Shown here: in pieces, positions 43,307-52,179 of the stretch
Numbering within the stretch: the stretch's first letter is position 1
Layout: the number at the start of each line of letters is the position of its first letter
Assembly: GCA_041398965.1 (NCBI GenBank)
Contig: JAWKTT010000011.1
Span: 62,001 to 126,000, forward strand
Reading direction: 5' to 3'
DNA: 64,000 nucleotides
From: JAWKTT01 sp041398965
Lineage (GTDB): Bacteria > Planctomycetota > Planctomycetia > Planctomycetales > Planctomycetaceae
Translations under genes and position numbers: made by a program
Notes under the pieces: generated by a model
Told to the model about the DNA's origin: nothing
The model's input: the letters and a program-made list of their open reading frames with translations, nothing else
Database searches by the model: none

Positions 43307-44011
43307 ATGTTCTCAGAATCGCTAACCGTGCGTATCCTTGGCGACAGTTCTTCGTTACGCCAGGAACTCAACGCGGCCCTATCGCAGTTGGGAACATTCG
43401 AGGAGCGAGTGCAATCGATCAGCACTGTGGCTCGACAACTGGGGAACAGTTTTGGCAGCTTGACTCGCGCCTTTGTGCCGCTGCAAACGGTCAGCAAACT
43501 GATTTCTCAGATCACTGGGCAGATTCGGACGTTGAGTCAAACTCCGATCACCCTCAACGTGCAGCCGGCGATTTCAGCGATCCGTCAACTCGCCCAGGCA
43601 ATCGACTCCATCATCGCTCGCCTTCGGGCGATTTCGATGGGGCCGATGCCAAGTGGTCCGAGCGGCCCGGTAACCACGGCCCCCTCCGGAGGAACGACGA
43701 CGAAGTTCGCTCAAGGGGGGCTCGTGACTGGACCGTCTGGAATCGATCGTGTCCCCGCGATGCTGACTGCCGGAGAGTTTGTCCTCAATCAACAAGCGGT
43801 CGCGCACCTGGGAAGCAGTCTGTTGAACGCGGTCAATGCCTCTCCCGGCTCGAATTCGTCCCGGCAACTCACAAGTGCCGCAGTCTCGTCTCCGCAAACA
43901 AACAATCACTTCGGCGGCATCAACATCAATGTCCGAGAGACAGCAGACATCAATGCGGTCGTGCGTGACTTGAGGCTACAAGGGATTCAACTCCGCAATC
44001 GTCGCGGTTGA
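43307..44011 (+). CDS. very short phage tail tape measure-like protein
   Basis: The 234-residue protein has a helical/coiled N-terminus (LRQELNAALSQLGTFEERVQ, TVSKLISQITGQIRTLSQT), then a Gly/Pro/Ser linker, and the typical tape-measure end motif KFAQGGLVTGPSGIDRVPAM with LTAGEFVLNQQAV. That GG.V.GP......PA.L..GEfV.n signature is characteristic of tape measure proteins, which set tail length. At roughly 0.15 nm per residue the tail would be only about 35 nm. The start is at ATG 43307; the upstream frame lacks support. Confidence 0.68.
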   Translation: MFSESLTVRILGDSSSLRQELNAALSQLGTFEERVQSISTVARQLGNSFGSLTRAFVPLQTVSKLISQITGQIRTLSQTPITLNVQPAISAIRQLAQAIDSIIARLRAISMGPMPSGPSGPVTTAPSGGTTTKFAQGGLVTGPSGIDRVPAMLTAGEFVLNQQAVAHLGSSLLNAVNASPGSNSSRQLTSAAVSSPQTNNHFGGININVRETADINAVVRDLRLQGIQLRNRRG

Positions 44012-44171
44012 TCGCATGCACTGTGTGCCGATCACTTAGATCGGACTCGAATTCCTTCGGTCGCCAACCTCGAAGGATTATCCCGCGAAGTGTTCTTCTC
44101 GTTCCGGCCTATCAATTCCTGCGATCTCACCTAAAGGTGTCGGTCGGCATCACCCTGGTTCAACATCCGAC

Positions 44172-44606
44172 ATGCTCATCTTCAAACCTGCAATTCGGCG
44201 AAATGACCTTCTCTTCGAGCTTCCTCGCCCGGTGGTCTCGCTGAGGATTCAGGACTCTTGGGATTTTGCTCGATTCAAGGTTCCGCAGTTCGATGGCGAT
44301 TTCCTGACTGGGCATTCCCAGAATGGAGTCGACGTCTCGATCGAAGGACGGATCGGTTCCCAGGGTGGAGAGTTGACGCTGACAGAAGGCCAGATGTTCG
44401 CAGCCCTCGAAGCGTTGCGAGAAGCACTGAGCGTTCAGGGAGATGACGACACCTTCGAGTTCTTCCTCTATCACGATGCTGAGTCCCAGACGTTTCGGTC
44501 GCTGAGAGGTGTCAGTACTGTCCGCTTTGAATACGACCTCTCAGACAAACATCTCTTCACCTACAGCCTGACACTGCATGCGGCAGATCCGACAATCTAT
44601 CAGTAG
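44172..44606 (+). CDS. phage distal tail/baseplate-like protein
   Basis: The 144-residue product is beta-rich: PAIRRNDLLFELPRPVVSLR, DSWDFARFKVPQFDGDFLTG, VDVSIEGRIGSQGGELTLTE, FEFFLYHDAESQTFRSLRGV, TVRFEYDLSDKHLFTYSLTL. The VP..dGd...g......I.i.G.i pattern resembles distal tail or minor tail proteins that follow the tape measure. It lies between the tape measure and the hub, where the distal tail protein is expected. Confidence 0.55.
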   Translation: MLIFKPAIRRNDLLFELPRPVVSLRIQDSWDFARFKVPQFDGDFLTGHSQNGVDVSIEGRIGSQGGELTLTEGQMFAALEALREALSVQGDDDTFEFFLYHDAESQTFRSLRGVSTVRFEYDLSDKHLFTYSLTLHAADPTIYQ

Positions 44607-44687
44607 CTCACCCCCCACTCGATCGCCTACGGATGGTCTTGTCGGTCTGTCTTGTCGACGTTTTATTGATTTCTGGAGTGACCTGTC

Positions 44688-46340
44688 GTGCGCCGCATCC
44701 TTCATCACGGACCATCACCACTCGGCGTGCCAGTGTTACTGGACGATCGGGCGATTTCAGGTTGTTGGTTTGAACTGCATCGACAAGGGGGCTGCGGTGC
44801 CGGTGAAGTCGTCCTGCGAGACAAATTTTCCCAACGATCCGCCATCGACATTGGTGACTGGATCTCCTTCGAAAGGAATCCCGGAGAGCGCTGGTATCTC
44901 GGTCGAGTCGAAGAACTCTCGGCTCAATCTCCGGCTCAGGTTCGCATCCGCCTCGAGGGGATGAGCATCGAACTCAACGAAATCTACCCCGGTGGCTTCG
45001 GCCCCGATGGCCAGCCACCGCATCGTTATGCGAATACTGACCTGTTTCTCAACGACCCCGATTACTCCATGGAGTCTGTCGACTACGTGTCAACGGCGGA
45101 TGCAGCCGTTCGCTTACTGGTCGAACAGTATGTCGTGCCCGCAACAAACATCACCTTTAGCCCAGTTGATGTCGAGCCCCCTTTGCATCCTGCGGAAGTG
45201 ACCTCGATGAAGTTTCGTGGAGAGGAATCGACGCGAACAATCATCAAAGAACTGGCGATGCGGGCCGATGCCTCATGGGGGGTTGATCCTTGGGGGCGGT
45301 TCTTCTTTCGACGTTCGAGAACAGAAGTTCTCGCAACCTGGCGCGAAGGGCGAGACCTCACCTCTTTGACGGAGTCGAGAGATCGCGATCTGTTGTTCAA
45401 TCGAGTGCTGCTGACCGGAGACTATGTCTACGACCTGCAAGACTATGAGGGGCAGGTCGCGCGGCGGTCGTATCGCTTTCGAGGGAATTTTGTTCAACCA
45501 GTCAGTCGACAAAAATATGGCGAACGTCGTATTCGGCTTTGGATTCCCTGGTTGCGGACTCAAGCCGATGCGGTGGTCTTTGTGCGAGAGTTTTTCCGGA
45601 CCTACTCTCAGCCGACCTCAAGATATCTCATCGAAACGATGCCTCAAACAATGATTCCCTTCCCTTGGGAAGGGAAAATTCGGCTCGATGATCGTTATGG
45701 AAACGAACTCGCCACGTTGCGATGCGAGTCGATTCGCGTTGCCTTTGACCATGCTCCAGTCTTCCGACTGGAACTTGGCCCCGCCGATCCGCGAGATCAA
45801 TGGCCGGAACCGCCACATGATGAACGCTGGGAACTTCCCGAAGGGATTCCGCCTGGAGGCGATGTGACCTTCTCAGACTTTCCACCTCCCCCCCCTTGGC
45901 CTTCCGATGGGGGAGGGAGTGGCGATCCACCAGTTACCTCCTTGGGTTACTCCTCGTCAGAAAGGACCTCTGAAGCATCATCTGATTTGTCGAGCGGTCT
46001 ATCTTCCGATGACCACTCTTCCTCAGGAGGGTTGTCGAGTTCGACAGCTGGAGGGGGAGCGACATCAGGGGGAACCTCTGAGACGAGTTCTGATTCTGAC
46101 GCGAACAGTGAGTCAGGTTCGGAGACCGGTGCAACATCGAACGACACGGAAACGACCGGATCATCGAGTGCAGCCGACTCAACCTCGGACATTTCGTCGC
46201 TGTTGCCGCCACTCTCATCAAGTGGTCTGACGAGCGATCAGGAGACGACAGGAACCGATCCCTTGAGTTCATCGGATTGGGAGTCCTCGGATGTGTCGGA
46301 ATCGGCTGGCAATTCCTGGTCGTCCTCATCGTTCGTCTGA
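44688..46340 (+). CDS. phage tail hub-like protein with long Ser/Thr-rich C-terminal tail
   Basis: The 550-residue protein (GTG start) has an N-terminal beta domain (WYLGRVEELSAQSPAQVRIR), a middle part typical of gp27/gpD-like tail hubs (TADAAVRLLVEQYVVPATNI, STRTIIKELAMRADASWGVD, GRFFFRRSRTE, RDLLFNRVLLTGDYVYDLQD), and, from about residue 395, a Pro-rich joint followed by about 150 residues made almost only of S, T, G, D, E and A. That tail ends NSWSSSSFV. It is likely surface-exposed and disordered. The following two genes are glycosyltransferase-like, suggesting it could be glycosylated; this is inference. Confidence 0.6.
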   Translation: MRRILHHGPSPLGVPVLLDDRAISGCWFELHRQGGCGAGEVVLRDKFSQRSAIDIGDWISFERNPGERWYLGRVEELSAQSPAQVRIRLEGMSIELNEIYPGGFGPDGQPPHRYANTDLFLNDPDYSMESVDYVSTADAAVRLLVEQYVVPATNITFSPVDVEPPLHPAEVTSMKFRGEESTRTIIKELAMRADASWGVDPWGRFFFRRSRTEVLATWREGRDLTSLTESRDRDLLFNRVLLTGDYVYDLQDYEGQVARRSYRFRGNFVQPVSRQKYGERRIRLWIPWLRTQADAVVFVREFFRTYSQPTSRYLIETMPQTMIPFPWEGKIRLDDRYGNELATLRCESIRVAFDHAPVFRLELGPADPRDQWPEPPHDERWELPEGIPPGGDVTFSDFPPPPPWPSDGGGSGDPPVTSLGYSSSERTSEASSDLSSGLSSDDHSSSGGLSSSTAGGGATSGGTSETSSDSDANSESGSETGATSNDTETTGSSSAADSTSDISSLLPPLSSSGLTSDQETTGTDPLSSSDWESSDVSESAGNSWSSSSFV

Positions 46341-46507
46341 AATCGCGTTGATTACCTGAGCTGTCACAGTACGACGGACTTCATGTGTTCAACACGACAG
46401 GCTGACAAGTACCAACCTTCGACTGCAGTCAGGGTGGCTGCAAAGTGATTGCGTGATGTCTGCCGGCACGACCGGCCTTTTGACTCTGCAACTCGGGGAG
46501 ATGCTTC

Positions 46508-47755
46508 ATGTTCTATCGATTGACGACTGATGGTCTTCGCGAGCCAGTGAATCTCGTGAACCTGTACGCGGGACCGACCCCTTCGGCTTGCTGGATCGTC
46601 GGTGGTGGTCCATCGTTGTCGAGTCTTCCGGTCGAGATGATCGTCCGATCGGTGTTGCCAAAGTTTGCCGTCAATCTGGCTGGTCATGGGCTACTGCGTC
46701 CGAATTTCTGGACCAGTTATGACCCGACAATCCGATTTCAGCGTTCGACATACCTTGACGCTTCCATCCTTAAGTTTGTGCATCGTAGTCGGGCAATGGA
46801 CCTTGTGCCGGAGACGACGTACAAGGTCTGTGATGCCCCGGGAACATTGTTCTTTGACCGTGATCCCAGTCGCGGGTTTCATGACTTCCTGTCGGTCGAG
46901 CGATCGGCCAACGTTGCTGATGCGGCAGATCCAACACAATCAGAGCGTGATCGGGAGTTTGACGTTCCGGAACCCAGGGAGCGAGAGGGACGGGGGAGGC
47001 AGGAGTTGGTGGCCGACTGGCAGGACTCACTCATTCAGGCGATTGCGATTGCTTATCAGTTGGGCTTTCGGGTGATCTATCTCGTCGGCTGCGAGATGTT
47101 CATCGCGCCGAACAGTCTCCAGCAGCGAGTTGCCATTGAGGCGGGAGTGACCTATGTCCCACGGGAACCGCTCAGAGACTTTGTTCAGCGTTGTGGCGAA
47201 GCCGGTCTGTCGAGGGAAGCCCTTTCGCGTCTTGGGAGTCCTCGGCAGTACCACTTCGAAGAGTCGAAGCCGTTGGATTCCGCCATTCATACGGATACCC
47301 ACTACTATCGGGTTGCCCAGTATTTGCGGATGTGTCGGCGTCATCTGGCCGGTGTCGGCGTTTCACTGATCTCGGCCACTCCACAAAGTCGACTGAATGA
47401 CTTCTTTGCATATCGGTCGGTCGAGAGTGTCTGCAACGAAATCCGCTCCACGATTGGCGATCCGCAACAAGAAACAACACTCGGCCGGTACACCACGAAC
47501 GAGAATCGACTGCCGGAAGGTTCGGCTCCGATGCGAGACTTCCCTCCACATCATTGGAAAAGAAAGGCGAAAGGTCATTCGCAAGTTGCCCCGGTCGCTG
47601 GGAAGAAGCAGCCGTTCGCCGGTCAAGAAATCGGAGGTCCAAGTGCGGGAGAATTCACCGTGCCGATCGACAAGAAGGAGCAGTCAGCCAGACTTTTTCG
47701 GAATGCATTCGACCAACTTCCGGAGATTCCCGTCGACTTGGAAGTGGCGGGCTAA
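46508..47755 (+). CDS. DUF115-like (Maf/MptE-type) protein, possible sugar-transfer enzyme
   Basis: This 415-residue protein carries SACWIVGGGPSLSSLPVEMI near the start and, after a variable region, DSLIQAIAIAYQLGFRVIYLVGCEMFIAP. The two together match the DUF115 fold (..GPSL.. and A...GF..I.l.G.D). DUF115 proteins include motility accessory factors that attach pseudaminic-acid-type sugars to flagellin, and the MptE pyrophosphokinase. C-terminal residues 330-415 are basic and disordered. Being between a phage tail hub and a GT4 enzyme favours a protein-glycosylation role. Weak similarity to these families only. Confidence 0.58.
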   Translation: MFYRLTTDGLREPVNLVNLYAGPTPSACWIVGGGPSLSSLPVEMIVRSVLPKFAVNLAGHGLLRPNFWTSYDPTIRFQRSTYLDASILKFVHRSRAMDLVPETTYKVCDAPGTLFFDRDPSRGFHDFLSVERSANVADAADPTQSERDREFDVPEPREREGRGRQELVADWQDSLIQAIAIAYQLGFRVIYLVGCEMFIAPNSLQQRVAIEAGVTYVPREPLRDFVQRCGEAGLSREALSRLGSPRQYHFEESKPLDSAIHTDTHYYRVAQYLRMCRRHLAGVGVSLISATPQSRLNDFFAYRSVESVCNEIRSTIGDPQQETTLGRYTTNENRLPEGSAPMRDFPPHHWKRKAKGHSQVAPVAGKKQPFAGQEIGGPSAGEFTVPIDKKEQSARLFRNAFDQLPEIPVDLEVAG

Positions 47756-47816
47756 TGTGGTTTGGGGATGATTGGTTGTGATCATCCAGGCCTTTGCCAG
47801 ACGGGGAGTTCGGACG

Positions 47817-48806
47817 ATGCATTTGTTGCAGATTTGCAATGTGGGAGATGTGTGTGGTGGGACCGCCGCTTGTGCCTGGACCATCACTCGAGCGCTGCCA
47901 GAGTGTCAACACTCGGTGGCCTTTCTCTCCCGCGTCAAAGAAGAGACACGTCGGCACTTTGGTCACACGCGAGTCCTTGAGTGGAAGCAGGTTTCTCCCG
48001 ACGGGGTACGGAAGTTACGCCCCGATCTGGTGTTGCTGCATAACACATCTGAGGGAAGAGGAGTCCCGATCAAGGAGGTGGCGTCGATTCAATACTTGCA
48101 CTCGGCCATCACCCCTCTTTCCGCTCCAATCACAGTGGCTTGTTCGCAAGAGCTTCGCTCTCGATTGGAGTTGTCATCCAGGCAAATTGGGGATCGCGTG
48201 AGTTCTGTGCTTTATCAACCGGTCCCAGTTCCCCCTCGACCGACTCATTGGACTGGAGAAACGCGATGGCTGAGGGACAGAATGGTAGTTGGACGGATCT
48301 GCACGCCGACAAGTCGTAAGTGGCCTGTCGAGTTGATTCCATTCTATCAGGAGTTGGCGGCGTCGTGCCGATCGATTGACTGGGAGTTCGTGGGGTGCCC
48401 GACGATTCTGCAAGACGATTTGCGTCGAGCGTGTCTGGGGCGGGCGGTGTTTCATCCCGCATCCTGGGGAGCCCGCAGTCACTTGTGGCGATGGGATGCG
48501 ATGCTGTATCACCATCCAACCTTGTCAGAAACGTTCGGCCGAACGTGTGCCGAGGCGATGCGGGCGGGATGCATTCCGATTGTCGATGATCGTGGGGGCT
48601 TTCGAGAACAGGTGACCCCGAAGACTGGCCTACTCTGTCGACAGACGAGCGAATTCGTCACGGCTCTAATGACGTTGCAATCACGAAGTCGGCGCTGGGT
48701 AATGCAACGCCAGGCGACTCAAATGGCTCACGACAGGTTTTCGTTGCAGGCCTTTTCGGTGGCGTTTCGAGAACTGTTGCGGGAAGCGTCAGGCACTCAA
48801 TCGTAA
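47817..48806 (+). CDS. GT4-type glycosyltransferase
   Basis: The 329-residue enzyme starts MHLLQICNVGDVCGGTAACA, with an acceptor-domain strand and glycine loop, and ends with the GT-B donor domain: MVVGRICTPTSRKWPVELIP, FVGCP, HHPTLSETFGRTCAEAMRAG (the E...E motif E.fG...aEAm) and CIPIVDDRGGFREQV. These are hallmarks of retaining GT4 glycosyltransferases. GGGGAG lies 8 bp before ATG 47817, so this start is preferred over TTG 47772. It overlaps the convergent lipoprotein gene by 18 bp. It is the last gene of the phage-like block. Confidence 0.78.
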   Translation: MHLLQICNVGDVCGGTAACAWTITRALPECQHSVAFLSRVKEETRRHFGHTRVLEWKQVSPDGVRKLRPDLVLLHNTSEGRGVPIKEVASIQYLHSAITPLSAPITVACSQELRSRLELSSRQIGDRVSSVLYQPVPVPPRPTHWTGETRWLRDRMVVGRICTPTSRKWPVELIPFYQELAASCRSIDWEFVGCPTILQDDLRRACLGRAVFHPASWGARSHLWRWDAMLYHHPTLSETFGRTCAEAMRAGCIPIVDDRGGFREQVTPKTGLLCRQTSEFVTALMTLQSRSRRWVMQRQATQMAHDRFSLQAFSVAFRELLREASGTQS

Positions 48807-49742
48807 CAGGTAATCGACAAGTCCAGTTTCCGCGTCGGGATGTTCTTTCTGAATCCGTTCCGCCAGCGTCGCTGCGGGGCGGTGCAGACGGAGGTCGTTG
48901 AGATACTCCGAGAGTAAGCGTCGACCTTGCGGAGCTTCGTGCATGAGGAAATGAATCCAGAGCCACGCCTCCTGATAGTCGGCTCTCTGCATTTGATCGA
49001 CACTCTCGAGCTGTTCCAGTCGCCGAATATCGGGACGCCATCCGTTTGCTGCTGCGGCTTTGAGTCGAGTCAGGTGTTCGCCGTTGACACCTCCAGCCAC
49101 GCGACTGCCGACTTCGAAGTATTCTGCCAACCCTTCATCGACCCAGAGGGGGACATGTCCAATGGTCGAGTGGAGGAAACCGTGCGTGTACTCGTGCCGG
49201 AGGTCGACCATCGTCTGATCGCCCCAGAATGCGTAGACCGAGAGTTCCCGGGGGGTGCCGATGAAGAACGCACGACGAGACGGGAGCGAGGGGTGCTTCT
49301 TCTTCATATAGGTTGCGTATCGCTGATCATCAGAGAAGAGATAGACAACAACCTCACGATCACTGGCAGGGATGCTGAGCAACTCCATGACCTGACCGCG
49401 AACCCGCTCCAGCTCTTCCAGAACCTCATCATTGCGATCGGCATTGCCATCGGAAAGGAGCAAGACCTGTTGCCCCTTCATGGCATGACGACTCGGAAGA
49501 CCGCTGTTGAGAGAGTCTCGCGTGGTGGAACATCCGTGGGTCCAGAGAAGCATGAACAGCATCGGGACGATCGGCATCAAACGGATCGACGACGAGAACA
49601 GTGGACGAAACGCAAGATCAGGACGCTGGCTTACGGCGCAGTGCGATCCGTCCGCCAGACTGAGCGGCTGTTCCTGAGATTCAGGGGGTCTTGTTTGAGA
49701 ATGGTGCATCCTGACCATGAGCGATCCTATCGGTCGCCGCAC
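48789..49742 (-). CDS. lipoprotein with gluzincin (HExxH) metalloprotease-like domain
   Basis: The hydrophobic stretch MPIVPMLFMLLWTHGC with Cys suggests a lipoprotein signal. The following domain contains VVVYLFSDDQRYATYMKKK, LRHEYTHGFLH (the HExxH zinc motif with catalytic Glu), and PLWVDEGLAEYFEVG with the third zinc-ligand Glu 19-24 residues downstream. This is the layout of DUF1570/peptidase-MA-like gluzincins, abundant in planctomycetes. It probably cleaves or binds envelope proteins. The start is unclear: ATG 49742, an internal ATG, or ATG 49577 right before the hydrophobic segment. Confidence 0.78.
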   Translation of the reverse strand: MRRPIGSLMVRMHHSQTRPPESQEQPLSLADGSHCAVSQRPDLAFRPLFSSSIRLMPIVPMLFMLLWTHGCSTTRDSLNSGLPSRHAMKGQQVLLLSDGNADRNDEVLEELERVRGQVMELLSIPASDREVVVYLFSDDQRYATYMKKKHPSLPSRRAFFIGTPRELSVYAFWGDQTMVDLRHEYTHGFLHSTIGHVPLWVDEGLAEYFEVGSRVAGGVNGEHLTRLKAAAANGWRPDIRRLEQLESVDQMQRADYQEAWLWIHFLMHEAPQGRRLLSEYLNDLRLHRPAATLAERIQKEHPDAETGLVDYLLRLSA

Positions 49743-49826
49743 TGTCTGTAAGCCGTCCGATGTCGAGTCGGGCGGGGCGTCTTCTGTGGGATCGTGTCAC
49801 AATCGCCGATTGGCAACAAGCCCGAT

Positions 49827-51035
49827 TCAGGCAAGGTTGGAACTCTGCAAGATGGGGAGTAAGAGGGCGATGACCACAAACAGTACGATGGCAGCCATAA
49901 CCAGCAGCATCAGTGGTTCTAGCATGCGGACGGCGACATCGAGTTCGCGGTTTGTTCGTCGTTCCAGGTTGTCGGCCACATCAATCAGGACTTTTTCCAA
50001 ATTGTTCGCTTCTTCGCCGACGGAGACCATTTCGACCATCTCAGGAGGGAATTCGCCGCTGGCAGCAAGGGGTTTGGCCAACGATTTCCCAGCAGAGATG
50101 TTCTCGGTCGCAGCCGCGATCGCCTGACTGAGGACGGCGTTGCCGGTGGCATCTTTAGCAATGCGGAGTGACTGCAAAATAGGGACGCCGTTGTGCAGGA
50201 GTGTCCCAAGAATTCGACAGAAGCGGGCAATCGCCAAGCTGCGGACGATGCGGCCCACCCCCCAGGCCCGCAAGCGAAACTGATCGATCTTGAGCTTCCC
50301 GGACTCGGTTTGCTGCCAATACAATAGCCCTAGGACAGCCGCTCCCGTAAAGATGATGAACAACGGCCAATAGCTCTGAGTGGCGTTGCTGATTGTCAGC
50401 AAGGTGGTCGTCGCCCAGGGGAGCGAATCCTTTTCGGCCATACGATCAAAGACCGGCTGAAACTTGGGAACGAACTTCACCATCAAAACCGCAACAATAA
50501 TCAGGCCAAAGACCATGAGGAACACAGGGTAGATCATGGCTCCCATGACGCGCCCCTTGAGGTCTTCCTGGTGGTCGGTGAAGGCGGCGACACGCTTGAG
50601 GACATCTTCCACGAAGCCCCCTTCTTCACCGGCCCGAATCATGCTGATGACCAGTTCGCTAAATGCCTTGGGGTGTCGTCGCATCGCATCGTACAGGCGG
50701 CTGCCGTCGGCAACTTGCTCTTTGACATCTTTGACGACCGCCTGTAACGACTGGCTCTGAGACTGCCGTTCCAGCAGTTCGAGCGAACGAAGCAGGGGGA
50801 CACCGGAGTGCAGCAGGTCGGAGAGTTGACCGTAAAAGATGGCGAGCTGACGCGGCTTGACTCGCTTGCCGACATGCTTTTTCTCAGCAATCGCCGATTC
50901 GGCAAGGGAGACTTGGAGTGGGAACAACTCGCGCGCAGCGAGTGCCGCCAGCGCTTCTTGTTGGGACGACGCCTCGATGACTCCGGTCACTTGCTGTCCG
51001 GAGAACTGTCGAGCCGTGTACTGAAAATCGGGCAT
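49827..51035 (-). CDS. type II secretion/type IV pilus inner-membrane platform protein (GspF/PilC family)
   Basis: This 402-residue protein is the F/PilC platform: FQYTARQFSGQQVTGVIEA at the start, then two T2SSF domains each with three helical bundle segments and a hydrophobic helix (QLAIFYGQLSDLLHSGVPLL, VMGAMIYPVFLMVFGLIIVA and ARFCRILGTLLHNGVPILQS, LEPLMLLVMAAIVLFVVIAL). Duplicated FyrQL..LL.sGvpl..sL signatures are clear. It helps assemble pseudopili or pili with an ATPase partner. ATG 51035 is best placed behind AAAGG; ATG 51041 is an alternative. Other secretion genes are not in this window. Confidence 0.92.
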   Translation of the reverse strand: MPDFQYTARQFSGQQVTGVIEASSQQEALAALAARELFPLQVSLAESAIAEKKHVGKRVKPRQLAIFYGQLSDLLHSGVPLLRSLELLERQSQSQSLQAVVKDVKEQVADGSRLYDAMRRHPKAFSELVISMIRAGEEGGFVEDVLKRVAAFTDHQEDLKGRVMGAMIYPVFLMVFGLIIVAVLMVKFVPKFQPVFDRMAEKDSLPWATTTLLTISNATQSYWPLFIIFTGAAVLGLLYWQQTESGKLKIDQFRLRAWGVGRIVRSLAIARFCRILGTLLHNGVPILQSLRIAKDATGNAVLSQAIAAATENISAGKSLAKPLAASGEFPPEMVEMVSVGEEANNLEKVLIDVADNLERRTNRELDVAVRMLEPLMLLVMAAIVLFVVIALLLPILQSSNLA

Positions 51036-51632
51036 CACCATCCTTTAACGACAACTCGTCCACTCACCTCCTACGAACTCCCCGATGAGATTCTGATGGA
51101 TGGGCTGGGCTGTCAGCAAGGAGAAACCTTGAGAAATCTCATCGCGAGGCGATGAAGGAATGAGTTTGGCCAATCCAAACCTGACGACAAAGTCCGTGAT
51201 TCTCCGGTTCACTTATGTCAACCCGTTGGTCCTTTAACAACCTTTGGACTCGACAACGGACAGGGCATTCGAACCATGGCTGAGTCTGAGCGCACGGAAT
51301 CTGTTGCAACATGACAGCGTCGCCCAAGTGCGAAAATCCCTCCGAGGACTCAGCGACATGCTCTGGCTCGTTGCCGGACGGCTGGCACCGTGTCGCGAAT
51401 GACTGGAGGACAAGAAGGGGGCACAGGCGTCACAGTCGGAAAATCTCGTGTGTTTTATGCAAAGTCTGGTCGAAGAGAGGGGTCTGACTGTGGATCGTCT
51501 CTGGGTTCGTCCGTACTTGTGAGATGTAAGGTGTGAAAGCTGGAGGGTTTTGGGAATGAGCGGTCCTGTCGATTGTCAGGTTGAGACGCTTCCAAAAAAA
51601 TCCCTTTTCAGGCGACAGTTTGCCAGTCGCAA
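51036..51632. other. about 600-bp intergenic region
   Basis: The region between the divergent GspF-like gene and the FHA gene has no supported frame. Open frames on both strands (for example 51139-51327 minus) show no family likeness or codon preference like that of neighbours. The only promoter-like sequence seen is at 51633-51660. Confidence 0.4.
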
Positions 51633-51660
51633 TTGACACACGTCACAGACTTGGGACAAT
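51633..51660 (+). promoter_or_regulatory. sigma70-like promoter of the FHA gene
   Basis: TTGACA (51633-51638) is followed after 16 bp by GACAAT (51655-51660), four of six matches to TATAAT. The predicted start is at about 51667, giving a leader of about 40 bases before ATG 51709. Good -35, moderate -10. Confidence 0.45.
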
Positions 51661-51708
51661 GAACACTTCACCTCAGCCGATTCCTCAGTTCCGACGAATC
51701 GAATTTCC

Positions 51709-52179
51709 ATGATCGCACAACTCATCCCTGTCGACGGCGGTAAGCCGATCCAGATTGCCCGCGACCTCACCCTCGTCGGTCGCAAGCGGGGCTTGTGCGA
51801 CGTGATCGTGGACCACACGAGTGTCTCCAAGATTCACTGTGTTTTGGCAAAGACGGACGGGCTGTTGTTTCTCCGCGACCTCGGCAGCACCAACGGCACA
51901 CGGGTCAACGGCCAGCGCGTGACTCGCGGAGCACTTCTTCCGGGTGATGAGGTCTCGATCGCAAGTGTCAAGTATCGCGTCTATCTGGGGCCGGGCGATT
52001 CTGTCGTCAGTCCGCACCTGCGTACCGAAGTTTTGGAGATTCCGGCAAGTCTGCGCAGCCGTTCAGTTGGCGGGACGCTTCCCGAAGAAGGGGTCGAACT
52101 TGTTGGCGTCGACTCACGAACGATCGAAAGCGACAGCGACGTCCGCCTGCTCCCAGCCGACTCCCTCGACGAGTTTTAA
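51709..52179 (+). CDS. FHA domain protein
   Basis: The 156-residue protein has one canonical forkhead-associated domain in residues 1-90: LTLVGRKRGLCDVIVDHTSV with GR, SKIHCVLAKTDGLLFLRDLG with S..H, STNGTRVNGQRV with the NG..vNG signature. The C-terminal 60 residues (EVLEIPASLRSRSVGGTLPE, then SRTIESDSDVRLLPADSLDE) are acidic and flexible. It likely reads phosphothreonine on a partner such as substrates of a Hanks-type kinase. It stands alone, divergent from the secretion protein gene, with its own promoter-like sequence. Confidence 0.87.
   Translation: MIAQLIPVDGGKPIQIARDLTLVGRKRGLCDVIVDHTSVSKIHCVLAKTDGLLFLRDLGSTNGTRVNGQRVTRGALLPGDEVSIASVKYRVYLGPGDSVVSPHLRTEVLEIPASLRSRSVGGTLPEEGVELVGVDSRTIESDSDVRLLPADSLDEF

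Larger units (their letters stand above)
37119..48806 (+). other. phage-derived virion/tail gene block, possibly domesticated
   Basis: All genes here point the same way and follow the order of a long-tailed phage structural module: protease/scaffold, capsid, small connectors, gp10-like, terminator-like, tail tube, tape measure, distal tail, hub, then two glycosyltransferase-like genes. No terminase, portal, integrase, repressor, replication gene or recognisable endolysin is visible. The flanks are ordinary chromosomal genes (scpB on the left, a convergent host lipoprotein gene on the right) and no att-like duplication was seen. Base composition is like the host. It is either a remnant or a retained particle-forming locus. 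Confidence 0.7.

Noticed and set aside
37119..48806. Contractile tailocin or type VI secretion system
   Set aside because: No sheath, baseplate-spike (VgrG/PAAR) or ClpV-like gene is present, and a capsid gene exists.
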